This document shows positions 40,951-45,206 of a stretch of 45,206 nucleotides of DNA, piece after piece. How positions within the stretch are numbered: position 1 is the stretch's first letter; every line of letters begins with the position of its first letter. The DNA is taken from assembly GCA_030066665.1 (NCBI GenBank), contig JASJBD010000014.1, positions 1-45,206 of the forward strand, written 5' to 3'. The notes under the pieces were generated by a model that made no database searches, had not been told where the DNA came from, and saw nothing but the letters and a program-made list of their open reading frames with translations. This DNA comes from Gammaproteobacteria bacterium. GTDB lineage: Bacteria > Pseudomonadota > Gammaproteobacteria > Steroidobacterales > GCA-2729495. The position numbers were made by a program, and so were the translations under genes.

Positions 40951-42120
40951 TTGAGCCAGGATTACTCAGGTGTTGCGCTGCTGGCGCCGACTACGGTCGG
41001 CTACCAGCGTTACAGCGACCACGGCGCCGCGTGGTTCATCGGCCGTTGTGTTGCTGATTTGCTGGCCGGCGCCGGGGTCGCAAAGGATGAGCTGGATGGA
41101 CTGGCGGTATCCAGCATGACCTTGGCGCCTGACAGCGCGGTGTCCCTAACCGAGCACTTTGGCCTGACGACGCGCTGGCTGGAACACGTGCCGATGGGTG
41201 GTGCCGCCGCCGTGGTGTCTCTGCGGCGCGCGGCCCGTGCAATCCAGGCCGGCGATGCCCGCGTGATTGCCTGCGTGGCCGGTGATACGAATCGCAAGGG
41301 CGGATTCCGCGATGCAATCGAAAACTTCAGCGTGTTTTCGAGGCAGGCCGTATATCCCTACGGCGCAGCCGGGCCGAACGTGGTGTTCGCGCTGATCACG
41401 CGCGCGTACATGGCGGAGTTCGGTGCGACTCGGGAGGACTTCGGCCGCATTTGCATCGCGCAGCGCGAGAATGCCAGCCATAACCCGGTTGCACTGTTGC
41501 GTGACCCGTTGGACATGCAGACCTATCTTGATGCGCGGCCGATTGCGGAGCCGGTGCACTTATTCGATTGCGTGTTGCCGTGTGCCGGGGCGGAAGGATT
41601 CCTGGTGACGTCGGTTGAACGCGCGCGTTCGCTTGACGTGCCGTTCGTTGAGATCCTGGCTGTGGACGAGCGCCACAACGCCTTTCCCGAAGATCCTGTC
41701 CAACTGCGCGGCGGCTGGGCGATGTTCCGCGATGAACTTTATGCCGCGGCTGGCCTGGGTCCCGGGGACATGAATTTCGTGCAGGCCTATGACGACTATC
41801 CGGTGATCGCGTTGCAGCAGCTCGAGGACCTCGGCTTTTGCGACAAAGGCGCCGGGCCGGAATTCGTACGTCACACCGAGCTGACCTGCACGGGTGGCGG
41901 CCTGCCGCTGAACACCTGTGGCGGCCAGTTATCCGCCGGGCAGGCCGGCTTTGCCGGCGGACATCTCGGCACGGTCGAAGCGATCCGGCAGCTCACTGGT
42001 CAAGTGCTCGGTCAGCAGGTGCCGGATGCCAGTGTTGGCATCGTGAGTGGTTATGGCATGGTGAATTACGATCGCTGTCTCTGTAGCGCGGCGGCGATTC
42101 TGAGGCGAGCAGACTCATGA
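40951..42120 (+). CDS. Thiolase-like protein (SCP2-thiolase/Ltp2 type, no nucleophilic Cys)
   Basis: A 389-residue thiolase-fold protein. In the place where thiolases carry a catalytic cysteine it has EHVPMGGAAAVVSL, so the Cys is missing. The C-terminal NTCGGQLSAGQAGFAGGHLGTVEAI keeps the glycine-rich loop. Such proteins, paired with a DUF35 partner, are known as aldolases (Ltp2-ChsH2 in steroid side-chain breakdown) that split beta-hydroxyacyl-CoA. The TTG start has GGGAG ten bases upstream. The next gene, a DUF35 protein, overlaps by four bases (ATGA), supporting a complex. Confidence 0.85.
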   Translation: MSQDYSGVALLAPTTVGYQRYSDHGAAWFIGRCVADLLAGAGVAKDELDGLAVSSMTLAPDSAVSLTEHFGLTTRWLEHVPMGGAAAVVSLRRAARAIQAGDARVIACVAGDTNRKGGFRDAIENFSVFSRQAVYPYGAAGPNVVFALITRAYMAEFGATREDFGRICIAQRENASHNPVALLRDPLDMQTYLDARPIAEPVHLFDCVLPCAGAEGFLVTSVERARSLDVPFVEILAVDERHNAFPEDPVQLRGGWAMFRDELYAAAGLGPGDMNFVQAYDDYPVIALQQLEDLGFCDKGAGPEFVRHTELTCTGGGLPLNTCGGQLSAGQAGFAGGHLGTVEAIRQLTGQVLGQQVPDASVGIVSGYGMVNYDRCLCSAAAILRRADS

Positions 42121-42509
42121 CCAAGATCGGCAATCTCCAACTGCTCGTCTGTGATGATTGCGGCAAGGTGCAATACCCGGACCGCGAGATTTGCGCTGAC
42201 TGCCTTGGCGGCACGTTGACGCGCAAGACAATCGACAACGGTGGTGAGTTGCTGAGCTGGACGCGGCTGCACGCCAGTCTCGAACCGATGTTCCAGCAGG
42301 CGCTGCCGTGGCTCATCGCGAGTGTCCGGCTTAGCTCCGGGCCGGTTGTGGTGGCACATTGGGTCGGCGCCGAACCGACGATGGGTCAGGCCGTGCAGGT
42401 CGTCATGGTTGATGATCCGCAGGATCGCAAGGTGCTGGTTGCGCTGGACGCTGACGCGGACGAGAAAGCGGCGGGTCAGCTGTTTGTGGCAGATGGTGGA
42501 AGCGCGTAA
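42117..42509 (+). CDS. DUF35 zinc-ribbon/OB-fold protein
   Basis: A 130-residue protein with the rubredoxin-like zinc ribbon C12-x2-C15-x10-C26-x2-C29 followed by the OB-fold DUF35 domain (GGELLSWTRLH..., then an acyl-CoA-binding beta barrel). DUF35 proteins bind acyl-CoA chains and serve thiolase-like partners. The four-base overlap with the thiolase gene and the TAATG junction with the next gene show a tightly coupled operon. Confidence 0.9.
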   Translation: MTKIGNLQLLVCDDCGKVQYPDREICADCLGGTLTRKTIDNGGELLSWTRLHASLEPMFQQALPWLIASVRLSSGPVVVAHWVGAEPTMGQAVQVVMVDDPQDRKVLVALDADADEKAAGQLFVADGGSA

Positions 42510-43063
42510 TGGACGGTTTGTTACTGGACCCGCTGGTCAACCTGATTCTACGGTGGTCGTTCATCTTGCTGTTCGGCCTGTCAGCGCTGCACAAGCTGCG
42601 CGACTTTGCAGGCTTCGCTCGCCAGCTCGCGGATTATCGCTTGCTGCCGCAGGGCCTGGTCTCGCCCGCTGCGGCAGTGGTTGTCGGTAGCGAGCTGGCC
42701 ATTGCATGCGGTCTGCTGATTCCCGCGACGCAGGCCGCAGCGGCCACGATCGCAGCGATGCTGTTGGCGGCCTATGCGCTGGCGATCGGCGTCAATCTCG
42801 CGCGCGGTCGGCGCAATATTGATTGTGGTTGTTCCGGACCGGCGCTGCGCCAGACGTTGAGCGAGGGCCTGCTGGTCCGCAATGGGGTGCTGATCGCGGC
42901 CGCGTTGTTTTGCGCAATGCCAACCACCACCCGCGATCTGGGGCCGTGGGACTGGTTCATGGCTATTGCCGCGGTGCTGACGGTGGCACTCTTATATACG
43001 GGTGCGAATACGCTGCTCGCGAACGGGCCGCTGCTAAAGAGCCTGACTCCGGATTATGACTGA
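42509..43063 (+). CDS. MauE/DoxX-family redox-associated membrane protein
   Basis: A 184-residue protein with about four or five transmembrane helices (first at residues 9-30, which includes LHKLRDFAGFARQLADYRLLP). A periplasmic or membrane-edge DCGC pair is seen at 106-108 (RRNIDCGCSG), the conserved motif of MauE. MauE is needed with MauD to form disulfides in the methylamine dehydrogenase small subunit. It overlaps the MauD-like gene by eight bases. No methylamine dehydrogenase subunit gene is present in the window. Confidence 0.85.
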   Translation: MDGLLLDPLVNLILRWSFILLFGLSALHKLRDFAGFARQLADYRLLPQGLVSPAAAVVVGSELAIACGLLIPATQAAAATIAAMLLAAYALAIGVNLARGRRNIDCGCSGPALRQTLSEGLLVRNGVLIAAALFCAMPTTTRDLGPWDWFMAIAAVLTVALLYTGANTLLANGPLLKSLTPDYD

Positions 43064-43658
43064 AACGCTGATCATCTCGAACGTCATCCTGTGGCTGCTG
43101 GTCCTGGTGCTCGGCGCGCTGGTCGTTGCGTTGGCTCGGCAAATCGGGGTGTTACATGAACGCATTGCGCCGGCCGGCGCGCTGATGCTGCGCGGTGGGC
43201 CGAAAGTCGGTGAGGCCTTGCCCGAATTCGATCTGCAAACACTCGATGATCAGCCGCTGCATCTGGGCGGTGCCAGCGCGAAAAGTACCTTGTTGTTTTT
43301 CCTGTCGCCGGACTGTCCGGTCTGTAAAACACTGCTGCCAGTGTTGAAAAGCAGCCGGCTCAGCGAGGCCGACTGGCTGAATATCGTGCTGGCGAGCGAC
43401 GGCGACGTGCAGCAACAGCATCGGTTCGTGCTCGAGCAGGAACTCGGCATGTTTCCGTACCTGGTGTCGACCGAGCTCGGCATGACTTTGCAGGTGGCGA
43501 AGTTGCCGTACGTCGTGTTGATCGATGACACCGGCGTGATTCGCGGCAAGGGCCTGGTCAATTCGCGCGAGCACCTGGAGAGCGTGTTCGAAGCCAAGGA
43601 GCGTGGTGTCGAATCGATCCAGGAATATCTCAGCCAGCAACTCGACGAGGCGGTGTAA
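43056..43658 (+). CDS. MauD-like thiol-disulfide oxidoreductase
   Basis: A 200-residue membrane-anchored thioredoxin-like protein (helix 5-27, then the domain). The active site is C87-P-V-C90 in FFLSPDCPVCKTLLP, and the C-terminal signature LPYVVLIDDTGVIRGKGLVNSREHLESVFEAKE closely follows MauD. It would act in the periplasm on a disulfide-rich client together with the MauE-like protein. It ends one base before the acyl-CoA ligase gene; the client protein is unknown. Confidence 0.88.
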   Translation: MTETLIISNVILWLLVLVLGALVVALARQIGVLHERIAPAGALMLRGGPKVGEALPEFDLQTLDDQPLHLGGASAKSTLLFFLSPDCPVCKTLLPVLKSSRLSEADWLNIVLASDGDVQQQHRFVLEQELGMFPYLVSTELGMTLQVAKLPYVVLIDDTGVIRGKGLVNSREHLESVFEAKERGVESIQEYLSQQLDEAV

Positions 43659-45206
43659 ATGACTGCCAGCGTGTACCAGGAATTCCAGCGCTGCGCGGAT
43701 CAATACGCGCAGCGGCCGCTGCTATACCTGCCGGCGGCTACGGCGGCGCTCTGCGGTGAGGACGAACAGACACTGACCTACGCGCAGGTGCTGGATGAAA
43801 CCGGGTCGATCGCGAGCGCGTATCGCACGAGTGGCCTGGCGCACGGCGACCGCGTCGCGCTGATGCTCGAGAATCGGCCGGTGTTCTGGATGCATTTCCT
43901 GGCCCTGAACAGTCTCGGTGTCAGCGTCGTCCCGATCTATCACGAGTTGCCGGCCGAGGAAATCACGTTTCGCCTGGACCACAGCGACACGTGTCTGCTG
44001 GTAACGCTGCCGGGACACCGTGACCTTGCCGATACTGCCTGTGCGGCTGCGGCGCAGACCATCGCCTGTGTGAATGTTGGCGATTCGCTACCGGTGTTCC
44101 GAGAATCTGCCAAGAGCCACGACGCGGATCGGCAGGACGAAGTCGCGATGGTCTACACCTCCGGGAGTACCGGCCGGCCGAAGGGTTGCGTGCTATCGAA
44201 CGAGTACTTTCTGGATATGGGCCGCTGGTATATCGAGCAGGGCGGCTATTGCGACATGTCACCCGAAGGCGAGCGCCTGATTACGCCGCTGCCGGTCAGT
44301 CACATGAACGCGCTGGCCTGTTCCTTCATGGCCATGCTGATGAGCGGCGGCTGCCTGATTCAGCTCGACCGGTTTCATCCGCGTAGCTGGTGGCAGGTGG
44401 TGCGCGAATCCGGCGCCACCATCGTGCACTACCTTGGCGTGATGCCGGCAATCCTGCTAAAGCTGGAGCCTGGCGCGGATGAGAACTTCGGCGAACAGGT
44501 GAAATTTGGTTTTGGCGCCGGTGTGGATCCGCGTCACCAGGCGCTGTTCGAGGAACGTTTTGGGTTTCCGCTGATCGAGGGCTGGGCGATGACGGAAACC
44601 GGCGCCGGCGCGTGCATTGCCGCGAATCGCGATCCGCGTCACGTCGGCCAGCGGTGTTTCGGCAAGGCGCCGCCGACGCTGGAATACCGGATCGTGGATG
44701 ACGCCGGCAATGACTGCGACACTGGTGTGGCCGGTGAACTGCTGGTGCGGGCTGCGGGCGACAACCCTCGGCGCGCGTTTTTCTCCGGCTATTTCAAAGA
44801 CCCGGCTGCGACTGACGAAGCCTGGGCCGGCGGCTGGTTCCATACCGGCGACATCGTGCGGCAGGATGACGAAGGCTCGATGTTCTTCGTCGATCGCAGC
44901 AAGAACATAGTGCGCCGCAGCGGTGAGAACATCGCCGCGGTCGAGGTCGAGGGCGCGTTGCTGGCACTGGATATGGTGCAGAGCTGTGCGGTTGCGCCGG
45001 TGCCGGACGAGATTCGTGGCGAAGAGGTCATGGCGCTGGTGGTGCCGGCCGCCGGGGTGACAGCGGACCAGGACGCGGCCCAGGCACTGTTCGACCAGTC
45101 GCGTGACGCACTGGCTTATTTCAAGCTTCCCGGTTATCTCGCTTTCGCCGACGCCCTGCCGCTGACCTCATCGGAGAAATTGCAACGCGGTGAGCTCAAA
45201 AAGCTA
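43659..45206 (+). CDS. Acyl-CoA ligase (AMP-binding), 3' end cut by window
   Basis: 516 codons are visible before the window ends without a stop codon. It is an ANL superfamily adenylating enzyme: VYTSGSTGRPKGCVLSNEY (phosphate loop), GWAMTETGAG (A5), GWFHTGDIV (A7/A8) and the final SSEKLQRGELKKL, which holds the catalytic lysine of the A10 motif, so only a few residues are missing. It activates a carboxylic acid with ATP and CoA, probably the first step for the thiolase-DUF35 pair. The start ATG at 43659 touches the MauD stop. The acid is unknown; CaiC and related aryl/alkyl acid ligases are alternatives. Confidence 0.9.
   Translation, partial: MTASVYQEFQRCADQYAQRPLLYLPAATAALCGEDEQTLTYAQVLDETGSIASAYRTSGLAHGDRVALMLENRPVFWMHFLALNSLGVSVVPIYHELPAEEITFRLDHSDTCLLVTLPGHRDLADTACAAAAQTIACVNVGDSLPVFRESAKSHDADRQDEVAMVYTSGSTGRPKGCVLSNEYFLDMGRWYIEQGGYCDMSPEGERLITPLPVSHMNALACSFMAMLMSGGCLIQLDRFHPRSWWQVVRESGATIVHYLGVMPAILLKLEPGADENFGEQVKFGFGAGVDPRHQALFEERFGFPLIEGWAMTETGAGACIAANRDPRHVGQRCFGKAPPTLEYRIVDDAGNDCDTGVAGELLVRAAGDNPRRAFFSGYFKDPAATDEAWAGGWFHTGDIVRQDDEGSMFFVDRSKNIVRRSGENIAAVEVEGALLALDMVQSCAVAPVPDEIRGEEVMALVVPAAGVTADQDAAQALFDQSRDALAYFKLPGYLAFADALPLTSSEKLQRGELKKL

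Overview
The window is a 45.2 kb piece of a GC-rich bacterial chromosome. Dense gene packing, frequent ATGA/TGATG/GTGA start-stop overlaps, an HspQ gene and GC-rich third codon positions fit a proteobacterium, most likely a gammaproteobacterium with a versatile aerobic catabolism. I cannot name the genus from the sequence. No rRNA, tRNA, CRISPR array, transposase, integrase or phage gene was seen.

Region 1 (1-11.4 kb) is mostly housekeeping and single-gene metabolism: the 3' end of an alkyl-sulfatase-type metallo-hydrolase, two GFA/CENP-V zinc proteins, a GH16 lipoprotein, GNAT enzymes, class I fumarase, a NodU/CmcH carbamoyltransferase, an NfeD-like protein, a carboxymuconolactone-decarboxylase-like protein, a two-domain VOC protein, HspQ, a thioesterase-like protein, a YCII protein and an N-acetylglutamate-synthase-like fusion.

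Region 2 (11.5-17.35 kb) is a run of small plus-strand genes. Most encode short membrane or unknown proteins (DUF1772-like, UspB-like, thioredoxin-like, cupin, zinc-ribbon) with minimal spacing, plus one possible minus-strand gene remnant.

Region 3 (17.35-45.2 kb) is a large catabolic neighbourhood. It starts with a MarR regulator and an acetoacetate-decarboxylase-family enzyme, divergent from a fumarylacetoacetate-hydrolase-family enzyme. Then come a PhyH-type dioxygenase, two molybdenum-hydroxylase large subunits without FAD or 2Fe-2S partners, a five-repeat Cys-rich exported protein and a GST. A six-gene minus-strand operon follows (P450, MFS transporter, glutamine-synthetase-like ligase, aldehyde dehydrogenase, glutamine amidotransferase, LLM flavoprotein). 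On the plus strand are an HpaD-like extradiol dioxygenase and a TetR-GabT-reductive-dehalogenase-like-deacetylase operon. A cupin gene faces the last operon: thiolase-like, DUF35, MauE-like, MauD-like and acyl-CoA ligase (cut by the window end). The ligase, amidotransferase, aldehyde dehydrogenase, GabT and acetylpolyamine-deacetylase-like genes suggest gamma-glutamylated amine catabolism. The dioxygenase, FAH and aldehyde dehydrogenase suggest aromatic ring-cleavage chemistry. The thiolase-DUF35 pair suggests CoA-ester retro-aldol cleavage. The actual substrate is not known.

The most unusual non-coding signals are two long hairpins in convergent gene junctions (19.65-19.80 kb and 27.11-27.19 kb). 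They share a nearly identical loop core but have diverged arms that stay perfectly self-complementary. A palindromic operator is also shared by the FAH/ADC promoter and the P450/HpaD intergenic region 15.5 kb away, and a perfect palindrome sits in the TetR promoter.
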